In this document: in pieces, positions 1-5,976 of the stretch
How positions within the stretch are numbered: position 1 is the stretch's first letter
Layout of the letters: each line of letters starts with the position of its first letter
NCBI GenBank assembly: GCA_031274075.1
Contig: JAISQQ010000041.1
Coordinates: 1-6,984, forward strand
Direction: 5' to 3'
DNA from: Accumulibacter sp.
GTDB lineage: Bacteria; Pseudomonadota; Gammaproteobacteria; Burkholderiales; Rhodocyclaceae
Length of the DNA stretch: 6,984 bases
Position numbers and translations under genes: made by a program
Notes under the pieces: model-generated
The model's input: the letters and a program-made list of their open reading frames with translations, nothing else
What the model was told of the DNA's origin: nothing
Databases searched by the model: none

Positions 1-183
1 GCCTACGCCGGCGAGCCCGGCGACCCGGACATCATTTTCAATCTCGCGGTCAGCCTGGATCATCTGCGCCAGGAGCGGCTGGCCGCCCAGTATTACCGGC
101 TGGCGCTCGACGCCGGCGCGGCCCGGACGGCGGCCTTCGACAAGGATCGGGTCAAGACCCGGCTCCTCGAACTGCCGCCTTGA
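1..183 (+). CDS. Tetratricopeptide-repeat protein, C-terminal fragment (MshN-like by context)
   Basis: The first 60 codons of the window are open in frame 1 and end in TGA at 181-183; the start lies upstream. Residues of about 30 around IIFNLAVSLDHLRQERLAAQ fit one TPR helix pair: small and aromatic residues at the usual places (LAVSL, LAAQYYRLAL) followed by a short basic tail. TPR proteins of this kind in pilus clusters act as assembly or secretin-associated scaffolds. In MSHA loci a TPR protein, MshN, directly precedes the ATPase MshE, which matches the order here. Only one repeat is visible, so the family name rests on gene order. A different TPR scaffold such as a PilF-like protein is possible. 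The TPR call is fairly sure and the MshN assignment is inference. Confidence 0.75.
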   Translation, partial: AYAGEPGDPDIIFNLAVSLDHLRQERLAAQYYRLALDAGAARTAAFDKDRVKTRLLELPP

Positions 184-221
184 CGCCCCCCGGCAAACCG
201 CGCGCCGGCGAACGCTCCCGG

Positions 222-1922
222 ATGAACGCTCCCCAGCCACGGCAACTCGGACAGATCCTGATCGCCCGGGGCATCCTCAGCGAGGACCAACTGCGCATCG
301 CGCTGCTCGAACAGGTGAAATCGGACCTGCCCATCGGCAAGCTGCTCGTCGCCCTGGGTTTCGTCACCGAGGCGACGCTGCGCGACGCGCTCTCGGAAAG
401 CCTCGGCAAACAGGGCATCGACCTCTCCAGGGCGATCATCGATCCGGCGGCGCTGGCGCGGGTGCCGCGCGAACTGGCCAAGCGCCACCACCTGCTGCCG
501 CTCGACTACGACGACGAGCACCAGCGCCTGACCGTCGCCACCGCCGACGTCAACGACATCGTCGCGCTCGACCGCGTCCGCGGCCTGGGCCAAGGCGTCG
601 CCGAGATCGACACCCTGCTGGCCGGCGAGACCGAGATCGACCGGGCGATCGACCAGGCTTACGGCTACGAGCTGTCGATCGACGGCATCCTGCACGAAAT
701 CGAGACCGGCGAGATCGACTTCCGTGAGCTGCAATCGACCTCCAGCGAATACAGCCAGCCGATCGTCCGCCTGATCGATTCGATCCTCACCGACGCCGTC
801 AAGCGCGAGGCGTCCGACATCCACTTCGAGCCGGAGAACGGCTTCCTGCGCATCCGCTACCGCATCGACGGCCTGCTGCGCCAGGTGCGCTCGCTGCACC
901 AGTCCTACTGGCCGGCGATGGCGGTGCGCGTCAAGGTGATGAGCCGCATGAACATCGCCGAGACGCGCGCGCCGCAGGACGGGCGCATCACGCTCAACAT
1001 CCGCGGCCGGCAGATCGATTTCCGCGTCTCGGCGCAGCCGACCCTGCACGGCGAAAACATCGTGCTGCGCATCCTCGACCGGCACAAGGGCCTGGTGCCG
1101 CTGGAAGGACTGGGACTGACCGAACAGCAACTGAACCTGCTGCGGCTGATGATCGCCCGCCCGGAAGGGATCATCCTGCTCACCGGCCCGACCGGCAGCG
1201 GCAAGACGACGACGCTCTACTCGATCCTCAAGCACATCAATTCCGAGGGGCTGAACATCATGACCCTCGAAGACCCGGTCGAATATCCAATGCCGCTGGT
1301 GCGCCAGACCTCGGCGGCCGAATCGGTCAAGCTCGACTTCGCCAACGGCATCCGCTCGATGATGCGCCAGGATCCGGACGTCATCCTGGTCGGCGAGATC
1401 CGCGACGCCGAGACGGCGGAAATGGCTTTCCGCGCGGCCATGACCGGGCACCAGGTCTATTCGACGCTGCACACCAATTCGGCCATCGGCGCGGTGCCGC
1501 GCCTGCTCGACATCGGCGTGCTGCCGGACATCATGGCCGGCAACGTCATCGGCGTGATCGCCCAGCGCCTGCTGCGCCGCCTGTGCCCGCACTGCCGGAC
1601 GCCGCACCAGGCCGAGGACTACGAGGCGCGCCTGCTCGGCGGCCCCGCCGAAGCGCCGCGTCCGGTGCTGTTCCGTCCCCGCGGCTGCGAGCGCTGCGAT
1701 TTCCAGGGCTATCGCGGACGCCTGGCGATCATGGAAATCCTGCGCATGAACGGCGAGCTCGACGAGCTGGTGGCCCGGCGCGGCACGGCGCGCGAAATCC
1801 GCCGCGCGGCGGCCCAGATCGGCTTCGTGTCGCTGGCCGACGACGGCCTGCGCCGCGTCCTCGACGGCTCGACCTCGCTCGAAGAACTCGCCCGCGTGGT
1901 CGACCTGACCGACAGAATGTAG
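222..1922 (+). CDS. mshE: MshE/GspE/PilB-family assembly ATPase with N-terminal MshEN domain
   Basis: This 566-residue cytoplasmic hexameric ATPase would power pilus extension or pseudopilus assembly. Residues 8-31 (QLGQIL, L24, L28, Q31) and 37-60 match the tandem RLGxxL-x10-LxxxLxxQ motif of MshEN domains, which bind cyclic di-GMP in Vibrio cholerae MshE. A T2SSE N2-like region follows to about residue 150. The motor core is complete: Walker A GPTGSGKTTT at 322-331 (K328), Asp box around TLEDPVEY (348-355), Walker B DPDVILVGEIRD at 384-395 (E392), and His box H410/H417. Zinc-type cysteine pairs are C455/C458 and C489/C492, as in GspE and PilB but not PilT, so this is an extension-type motor. 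ATG 222 is preferred because the RLG-type motif then begins at residue 8. An in-frame TTG at 180 overlaps the upstream stop and would add 14 residues. Neither start has a clear Shine-Dalgarno. MshE is favoured over T2SS GspE by the neighbours. Confidence 0.93.
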   Translation: MNAPQPRQLGQILIARGILSEDQLRIALLEQVKSDLPIGKLLVALGFVTEATLRDALSESLGKQGIDLSRAIIDPAALARVPRELAKRHHLLPLDYDDEHQRLTVATADVNDIVALDRVRGLGQGVAEIDTLLAGETEIDRAIDQAYGYELSIDGILHEIETGEIDFRELQSTSSEYSQPIVRLIDSILTDAVKREASDIHFEPENGFLRIRYRIDGLLRQVRSLHQSYWPAMAVRVKVMSRMNIAETRAPQDGRITLNIRGRQIDFRVSAQPTLHGENIVLRILDRHKGLVPLEGLGLTEQQLNLLRLMIARPEGIILLTGPTGSGKTTTLYSILKHINSEGLNIMTLEDPVEYPMPLVRQTSAAESVKLDFANGIRSMMRQDPDVILVGEIRDAETAEMAFRAAMTGHQVYSTLHTNSAIGAVPRLLDIGVLPDIMAGNVIGVIAQRLLRRLCPHCRTPHQAEDYEARLLGGPAEAPRPVLFRPRGCERCDFQGYRGRLAIMEILRMNGELDELVARRGTAREIRRAAAQIGFVSLADDGLRRVLDGSTSLEELARVVDLTDRM

Positions 1923-1924
1923 CC

Positions 1925-3124
1925 ATGCCGCTCTTCAGCTACCGGGCAATCGATTCCGACGGGCGCGCCGTGGCCGGCCGGATCGAGGCGATGAACCTGG
2001 TCGATCTCGAGACGCGCCTGCGGCGCATGGCGCTCGACCTGATCGACGGCGCTCCGGTGAGCGCCCGCCGGCAGGTGGGTTCAAAGAGCATCCCGCGGCG
2101 CGAGCTGATCCATTTTTGTTTTCACCTGGAACACCTGGTGCGCGTCAAGGTGCCGATTCTCGACGGGCTGACCGACTTGCGCGACAGTCTCGAAAACCCG
2201 CGTTTCCGCGAAATCGTCGCCGGCCTGGTCGAAGGCATCGAGGGCGGGCAGACGCTGTCGCAGGCCATGGAGGCGCATCCGCGCGTCTTCGGCAAGGTGT
2301 TCGTCAACCTGGTGCGCGCCGGCGAGGCGAGCGGCCAGTTGCCCGAGATACTGCGCAACCTGACCGAGTCGCTCAAGTGGGAAGACGAGCTGGCCTCGCA
2401 GACCAAGAGGCTGGCCATGTATCCGGCCTTCGTCGGCGGCGTGGTGCTGGCCGCCACCTTCTTCCTGATGATCTACATGGTGCCGCAGCTCAAGCAGTTC
2501 GTGCACAACATGGGCGAGACGCTGCCGCCGCAGACGCGGGCGCTGTTCTTCATTTCCGACCTGCTGGCCGCCTACTGGTACGCGGCGCTGGCGGCGCCGC
2601 TCGCGCTGGCCGCCGGCGGCGGCGTCCTGCTCAACGTCAATCCGCTGGCGCGCCTCCGCTTCGACGGCCTCAAGCTCAAGCTTCCCTTCGTCGGCGAGAT
2701 CCTGCGCAAGATCATTCTCTCGCGCTTCGCCAACACCTTCGCGCTGCTCTATTCGTCGGGCATTCCGATCCTCGACGCGGTGCGCGCGACGCAGAACGTC
2801 GTCGGCAACCGGGTGGTGCGGCGCGGACTCGAAGACGTCGAGCAACTGATCGGCGAAGGCCAGAACGTCACCTCCGCCTTCCAGCGCACCGGTTTCTTTC
2901 CGCCGCTGGTGATCCGCATGCTGCGCGTGGGGGAAAACAGCGGCGCGCTGGACGAGGCGCTGGCCAACGTCTGCTACTTCTACAACCGCGACGTGCGGGA
3001 ATCGGTCGAGAAAGTGCAGCAACTCATCGAACCCCTGCTGACGCTGTTGCTCGGCGGCCTGCTCGGATGGATCATGCTCTCCGTGCTGGGGCCGGTCTAT
3101 GATGTGATCAGCCGCATCGCCTAG
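1925..3124 (+). CDS. mshG: Inner-membrane platform protein, GspF/PilC/MshG family
   Basis: This 399-residue protein is the polytopic platform that couples the assembly ATPase to pilin extraction from the membrane. The N-terminus MPLFSYRAIDSDGRAVAGRI is the usual opening of the family. Two T2SSF domains are visible, at roughly residues 55-180 and 258-380, each with the characteristic helical bundle; internal signatures include GIEGGQTLSQAM and later GEGQNVTSAFQ, and AGEASGQLPE matched by VGENSGALDE. Membrane segments are near 168-188, 217-237 and 370-392. ATG 1925 lies 2 bases after the ATPase stop, so the genes are surely cotranscribed and probably translationally coupled. The same frame is open upstream to 1583, but that stretch lies inside the ATPase gene, is arginine/proline-rich and has no family similarity. 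Length is normal for the family. Choosing MshG over GspF or PilC is by context. Confidence 0.95.
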   Translation: MPLFSYRAIDSDGRAVAGRIEAMNLVDLETRLRRMALDLIDGAPVSARRQVGSKSIPRRELIHFCFHLEHLVRVKVPILDGLTDLRDSLENPRFREIVAGLVEGIEGGQTLSQAMEAHPRVFGKVFVNLVRAGEASGQLPEILRNLTESLKWEDELASQTKRLAMYPAFVGGVVLAATFFLMIYMVPQLKQFVHNMGETLPPQTRALFFISDLLAAYWYAALAAPLALAAGGGVLLNVNPLARLRFDGLKLKLPFVGEILRKIILSRFANTFALLYSSGIPILDAVRATQNVVGNRVVRRGLEDVEQLIGEGQNVTSAFQRTGFFPPLVIRMLRVGENSGALDEALANVCYFYNRDVRESVEKVQQLIEPLLTLLLGGLLGWIMLSVLGPVYDVISRIA

Positions 3125-3185
3125 GGCATTTTCGGGCCAGGTATGGATACCTTTCATCGCATGAACCTTGGTATAGCCAAAGGCG

Positions 3186-3257
3186 CGTCGTCCCGGCGAA
3201 AGCCGGGATCCAGTGCGTACCTCAAATTCCTGGATTCCGGCTCGCACCGGAATGACG
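3186..3257. repeat. Intergenic inverted repeat, two 28-base arms (REP/dRS3-like)
   Basis: The left arm (3186-3213) and the right arm (3230-3257) are reverse complements at about 21 of 28 positions, with a 16-base spacer. Each arm is also a small hairpin: TCCCGGC-GAAA-GCCGGGA at 3191-3208 (7 perfect pairs, GAAA loop) and ATTCCGG-6-CCGGAAT at 3234-3253 (7 perfect pairs). The pattern resembles dispersed ATTCC...GGAAT repeats found in many copies in beta- and gammaproteobacterial genomes. That it is a dispersed repeat here is inference, since only one copy is in the window. It could fold in mRNA and alter expression between the platform gene and the next gene. Confidence 0.7.
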
Positions 3258-3276
3258 GCGGCGAAAACAGCCGCCG
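3256..3276. other. Hairpin just upstream of the PilM-like gene
   Basis: CGGCGGC (3256-3262) pairs with GCCGCCG (3270-3276) around a 7-base loop, GAAAACA. It abuts the right arm of the inverted repeat and ends 23 bases before ATG 3300. There is no T-run after it, so it does not look like an intrinsic terminator. It may be part of the repeat element or a leader structure affecting translation. Confidence 0.45.
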
Positions 3277-3299
3277 CCCGCGCTGAAACGTAAAACGCC

Positions 3300-4865
3300 A
3301 TGAGAACCCAGCGCCTGCTCTACCTCGGCACGCACCAGATGACCGCGTATCGCTGGCGGCGGGGCGCGCTGGCCCGCGAGGCGGCGTTTCCGCCGACGGC
3401 GGTCGGCTGGGGGCAGTTCGCGCGCTACCTGGCGCAAAACGCGAAAAGCCGCTTTTCGCTGCTCGCCGACGTCGCCGAGGAAGGGTTCCAGCTCGAAACC
3501 ATTCCCTACCTGCGCGGCGCCGACCGCCAGCGGGTGATCGAGCGCAAGCTGGCGCAGACCTTCTTCGACACGCCGCTGCGCGCGGCGATTTCCTTGGGAC
3601 ACGAAAAGAACCGCCGCAAGGACGAGCGCCTGCTGCTGGCGGCGCTCGGCAACCCGGCCTTTTTCCAGCCGTGGCTCGACGGCGTCCGCGCCACCGACAC
3701 GGCGCTGTGCGGAATCTTTTCCCTGCCGCTGATTACCCCGCTGCTGCTCAAGAAACTGCGTATCCCGCCGCACCCCTGCCTGCTGCTCTCGGTGCAGGAG
3801 CAGAGCCTGCGGCAAAGTTTCTTCGACCAGGGCGAGCTGCGCTTCAGCCGGTTGACCGCCCTGCAGCAAAGCGGAGTCGGTGGAGTTGGCGGAGTCGGTG
3901 GAATTGGCGGCATCGCCCAAGCCTTCGCCACGGAATCGGCCAAGCTGCAGCAATACCTCGCCAGCCAGCGCCTGATCGGGCGCGGGCAGGCGGTCACGGC
4001 GCACATCCTGGCCCATCCCGGCGCGTTCGAGGCCATCCAGGATAGTTGCGCCGACACCCCGGCGCTCGCTTTCAAGCTGCTCGACATCGGCGAATGCGCG
4101 CGCCGCGTCGGTCTCAAGACCGCGCCGCAAGACTCACGCGCCGAGCCGCTTTTCCTCCATTTGCTGGCCGCCGATCCGCCCGGCGCGCAGTTCGCCGGTG
4201 AGGATCTGCGCCACGTTTTCCACATCGCGCAGCTTCGTTCCCTGCTCCGCGGCGCCGGGGTCCTGGCCCTGGGCGCGTGCCTGCTGCTGTCCGGAAAATA
4301 CCTCTTCGACGCGCATCGGGTGGCGCGGGACCTTGACACGCTGCGCGGCGAGGCGGCGCTCGCCCGGCGGCAATACGGCGAGATCCTTGGCAGCTTCCCG
4401 AGCGTCCCGGTCGACGACGAAACGCTCAAGCGCGTGATCGACCACTATCTCGCCGAGGAGAAACGCGGCGCGACGCCCGCCGCCTTTTACCGGGAAATCA
4501 GCCAGGCCCTGGAGGCCGAAGCGGCGATCGAGATCGACCGCCTCGAATGGAAGATCGGCGGCGGTGAACCTGGCGCCGCGGGGGGCGACGGCATGGCCGC
4601 GGACGCCCGTCCGCCGCCGGAGGATGGCGAAAGCATGGCCGTGCATGGAAGGCTGCGGCTTCCCGCCCAGGCCAGCACCCGCCAGTGGCTCGCCGCCTTC
4701 AACCGTTTCGTCGACGCCTTGCGCGCCGCGGGCCTGCGCGTGGAAATTCTCCAGCAGCCTTTCGACATCGCTTCCGGCGCTTCGCTGCGCGGCGGCGACG
4801 CCTCGGCGGAGGAAGAAAAGCCGCGCGAGTTCGCGCTGCGGGTCAGCCGCGAGGCCGCGCCGTGA
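3300..4865 (+). CDS. Bitopic PilM-PilN / GspL / MshI-like assembly protein
   Basis: This 521-residue protein has a cytoplasmic domain (about 1-312), one membrane helix (about 315-336, rich in L, A and G) and a periplasmic part beginning with a short coiled coil (about 340-360). This is the topology of GspL and of PilM fused to PilN, and of MSHA protein MshI. Such proteins dock the assembly ATPase and continue the alignment complex into the periplasm. The actin-like fold is suggested by YLGTHQMTAYRW at the N-terminus and LLLSVQEQSLRQSFFDQGEL (161-180), at the places where PilM has its nucleotide-binding loops, but the usual DIG-type residues are missing, so nucleotide binding is doubtful. Residues 192-204 are a Gly-Val/Ile repeat encoded by a 9-base minisatellite. 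ATG 3300 follows the intergenic repeat with no strong Shine-Dalgarno. The stop overlaps the next start by 4 bases. The functional class is inferred from architecture and neighbours; the gene itself is certain. Confidence 0.85.
   Translation: MRTQRLLYLGTHQMTAYRWRRGALAREAAFPPTAVGWGQFARYLAQNAKSRFSLLADVAEEGFQLETIPYLRGADRQRVIERKLAQTFFDTPLRAAISLGHEKNRRKDERLLLAALGNPAFFQPWLDGVRATDTALCGIFSLPLITPLLLKKLRIPPHPCLLLSVQEQSLRQSFFDQGELRFSRLTALQQSGVGGVGGVGGIGGIAQAFATESAKLQQYLASQRLIGRGQAVTAHILAHPGAFEAIQDSCADTPALAFKLLDIGECARRVGLKTAPQDSRAEPLFLHLLAADPPGAQFAGEDLRHVFHIAQLRSLLRGAGVLALGACLLLSGKYLFDAHRVARDLDTLRGEAALARRQYGEILGSFPSVPVDDETLKRVIDHYLAEEKRGATPAAFYREISQALEAEAAIEIDRLEWKIGGGEPGAAGGDGMAADARPPPEDGESMAVHGRLRLPAQASTRQWLAAFNRFVDALRAAGLRVEILQQPFDIASGASLRGGDASAEEEKPREFALRVSREAAP
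3873..3908 (+). repeat. In-frame 9-base minisatellite, four units (GVG GVG GVG GIG)
   Basis: Four tandem 9-base units of the form GGAGTYGGY run from 3873 to 3908: units 1 and 3 are identical (GGAGTCGGT), unit 2 is GGAGTTGGC and unit 4 is GGAATTGGC. A degenerate fifth unit, GGCATCGCC, may follow. They encode residues 192-203 of the PilM/GspL-like protein, between a predicted strand (LRFSRLTAL) and a helix starting near AQAFATESAK. As the unit is a multiple of three, gain or loss of copies would change a flexible loop without breaking the frame. Confidence 0.9.
4851..4854 (+). promoter_or_regulatory. Ribosome binding site deciding the GTG 4862 start
   Basis: GAGG lies 7 bases before GTG 4862, within the end of the preceding gene. 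It supports this rare start over upstream in-frame starts, together with the 4-base GTGA stop/start overlap typical of translational coupling. Confidence 0.6.
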
Positions 4866-5470
4866 ACTTCGGGCGGCGCGACCTGTCCCGCCTGCGGGGC
4901 AGCCTGCTGGCCTTGGCGCTGATGGCCGCGCTCGGCGCGGCGGCGCTCGTCTTTTCAAGCGACCGGATCGACGCCGCGCGGACGGCGTTGTCCACGGCGC
5001 GGGCCGAACGCAACGAGATCGACGGGAAACTGCGGCGGCTGCGCGGCGAGGAGCACGAAATCCGGCAAAAGGCGGCGCTGTTCAACCGTCTCCAGGCGCG
5101 CGGCGTGATCGGCGAGGAACAGCGCCTGGAATGGGTCGAACTGCTCGGCGAGATCCGCGACCGCCTGCGGCTGATCGAGCTGCGCTACGAGTTCGCCCCG
5201 CGGCACGCGCTGGACGAGGCCCGGAGCGGGGCGTTCGGCCTGCACGCCAGCAGCATGAAACTGCGACTGCGCCTGCTGCACGAGGAAGACCTGACCCGCC
5301 TGCTCGACGCGCTGCGCCGCGAAGCGCCCGCCCTGATCCAGGTCAGGCGCTGCGAGCTGGCGCGCCGGACGGGCGTGGACGACGCGCTGCAAGGGCTGTT
5401 GCAGGCGGATTGCCTGATCGACTGGATCACCCTGCGCGAAGCCGCGAAGGACGGGGGAAGCGAGCCATGA
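4862..5470 (+). CDS. PilO/GspM/MshJ-like inner-membrane alignment protein
   Basis: This 202-residue protein has a short basic cytoplasmic start, one membrane helix at about 13-33, a charged coiled coil at about 35-78 and a small periplasmic domain. That is the plan of PilO, GspM and MshJ, which pair with PilN/GspL-type proteins under the secretin. Two cysteines, C164 and C184, flank the C-terminal region and could form a disulfide. The start is GTG 4862, which overlaps the previous stop as GTGA and is preceded by GAGG at 4851-4854, 7 bases upstream. The same frame is open back to 4685, but that part lies within the preceding gene and lacks a membrane-protein start. The next gene overlaps as ATGA. 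Family assignment rests on topology, size and gene order rather than a diagnostic motif. Confidence 0.85.
   Translation: MNFGRRDLSRLRGSLLALALMAALGAAALVFSSDRIDAARTALSTARAERNEIDGKLRRLRGEEHEIRQKAALFNRLQARGVIGEEQRLEWVELLGEIRDRLRLIELRYEFAPRHALDEARSGAFGLHASSMKLRLRLLHEEDLTRLLDALRREAPALIQVRRCELARRTGVDDALQGLLQADCLIDWITLREAAKDGGSEP
5453..5460 (+). promoter_or_regulatory. Ribosome binding site for the MshK-like gene
   Basis: GGGGGAAG ends 6 bases before ATG 5467. It fixes this ATG as the start in a frame that is open for about 900 bases upstream. Confidence 0.6.
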
Positions 5471-5976
5471 AGCGCCCGCGCCGCTTTTTCCTCCGGCCAC
5501 GGCGCGGCTGGCCGGCGCGGCTGGCGGGCGCGCTCGCGCTTGCCGCCACGCTTGCCGCCACGCTCCCCGGACCGGCGGCGGCGCAGGAACTCGGCCGCCT
5601 GTTCTTCACCCCGGAACGCCGGGAAGCGCTCGAACGGCAGCGCCAGTTCGACATCCCGGAACGGCGGCGGGATATCCCCGAAATTCCCGAAACCGCCGAG
5701 GAGCCGGCGCTGACCATCGACGGCGTGGTGACGCGCAGCGGCGGCCGGCGCACCGTCTGGATCAACGGCGTCGCGCGGGACGATCGGGATGATCAGGACG
5801 CGGCGGACGGCGTCGCCGTCATCCCGGATCGCGCCCATCCCGGCAAAGTCGTCGTCCGTCGCAAAGACGGCGCGGACATCCGGGCCAGCGTCGGCGACAC
5901 GGTCAAGCGCAACACCGGCGAAACGGCCGGCCTGCTGGGCGAGGGGTGGATCGAAGTCAAAGGCGCTCCGCGATGA
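5467..5976 (+). CDS. Exported PilP/GspC/MshK-like periplasmic protein
   Basis: This 169-residue protein begins with a long arginine-rich n-region (residues 1-18), a hydrophobic core (about 19-33) and an AAA-Q signal-peptidase-I-like site near residue 39/40, so it is probably exported. If uncleaved it would be anchored by one helix. An Arg/Glu/Pro-rich linker (about 44-80) follows, then a beta-rich domain starting ALTIDGVVTRSGGRRTVWING (residues 81-101). A segment of the type "G-V-V-x-R-S-x-G...V-W-I-N-G" is what one sees in MshK/PilP/GspC homology-region-like proteins, which bridge the inner-membrane complex to the secretin. ATG 5467 overlaps the previous stop as ATGA and has a purine-rich GGGGGAAG 6 bases upstream. 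Its own stop overlaps the next ATG the same way. The identification is by weak motif plus context. The same frame is open far upstream through the preceding two genes; that is not coding. Confidence 0.85.
   Translation: MKRPRRFFLRPRRGWPARLAGALALAATLAATLPGPAAAQELGRLFFTPERREALERQRQFDIPERRRDIPEIPETAEEPALTIDGVVTRSGGRRTVWINGVARDDRDDQDAADGVAVIPDRAHPGKVVVRRKDGADIRASVGDTVKRNTGETAGLLGEGWIEVKGAPR
5537..5560 (+). repeat. Perfect 12-base tandem duplication in the signal peptide
   Basis: CGCTTGCCGCCA occurs twice back to back (5537-5548, 5549-5560), giving a repeated Leu-Ala-Ala-Thr in the hydrophobic core of the signal peptide (residues 25-32). It is in frame and lengthens the core by four residues. It probably arose by slippage. 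Confidence 0.85.
5959..5963 (+). promoter_or_regulatory. Ribosome binding site for the prepilin-like gene
   Basis: AAAGG lies 9 bases before ATG 5973 inside the end of the MshK-like gene. It supports ATG 5973 over the in-frame ATG at 5991, which lacks a comparable upstream purine run. Both starts keep the hydrophobic helix intact. Confidence 0.45.

Larger units (their letters stand above)
3125..3299. other. 175-base intergenic gap in the operon
   Basis: This is the only sizeable non-coding stretch in the window and it separates the ATPase/platform pair from the next four genes. Its first half (3125-3180) holds short imperfect dyads such as GGTAT-GG-ATACC and TTCAT-CGC-ATGAA and is AT-richer than the genes. 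The second half is the inverted repeat annotated at 3186-3257 plus a further hairpin. I saw no convincing sigma-70 or sigma-54 promoter and no stem followed by a T-run. Whether the downstream genes have their own promoter cannot be decided by eye. Confidence 0.7.

Noticed and set aside
180..221. TTG start at 180 overlapping the upstream TGA for the ATPase
   Set aside because: It would give a 4-base TTGA overlap like other junctions here, but TTG is rare, no Shine-Dalgarno is visible, and MshE-type proteins normally begin a few residues before the RLG motif, as ATG 222 does. It remains possible.
93..1607. Open frame of about 504 codons on the minus strand opposite the ATPase gene
   Set aside because: It lies antisense to a gene with intact catalytic motifs, its product is Arg/Asp/Gln/Val-rich with no recognisable domain, and long antisense frames are expected in GC-rich coding DNA.
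1583..1924. N-terminal extension of the platform protein by 114 residues
   Set aside because: The stretch lies in another frame of the ATPase gene, is Arg/Pro-rich, and the family N-terminus begins exactly at ATG 1925.
3125..3185. Promoter for the downstream four genes
   Set aside because: A TATAG-like hexamer around CCTTGGTATAGCC has no convincing -35 partner, and no GG-N10-GC sigma-54 element was found.
3256..3276. Intrinsic terminator after the platform gene
   Set aside because: The stem is GC-rich, but no T-run follows and the hairpin sits next to the following start codon, so termination is unlikely.
2081..3301. Open frame of about 406 codons on the minus strand opposite the platform gene
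   Set aside because: The composition is that of a codon-shadow, it crosses the intergenic inverted repeat, and the sense strand encodes a convincing GspF-family protein.
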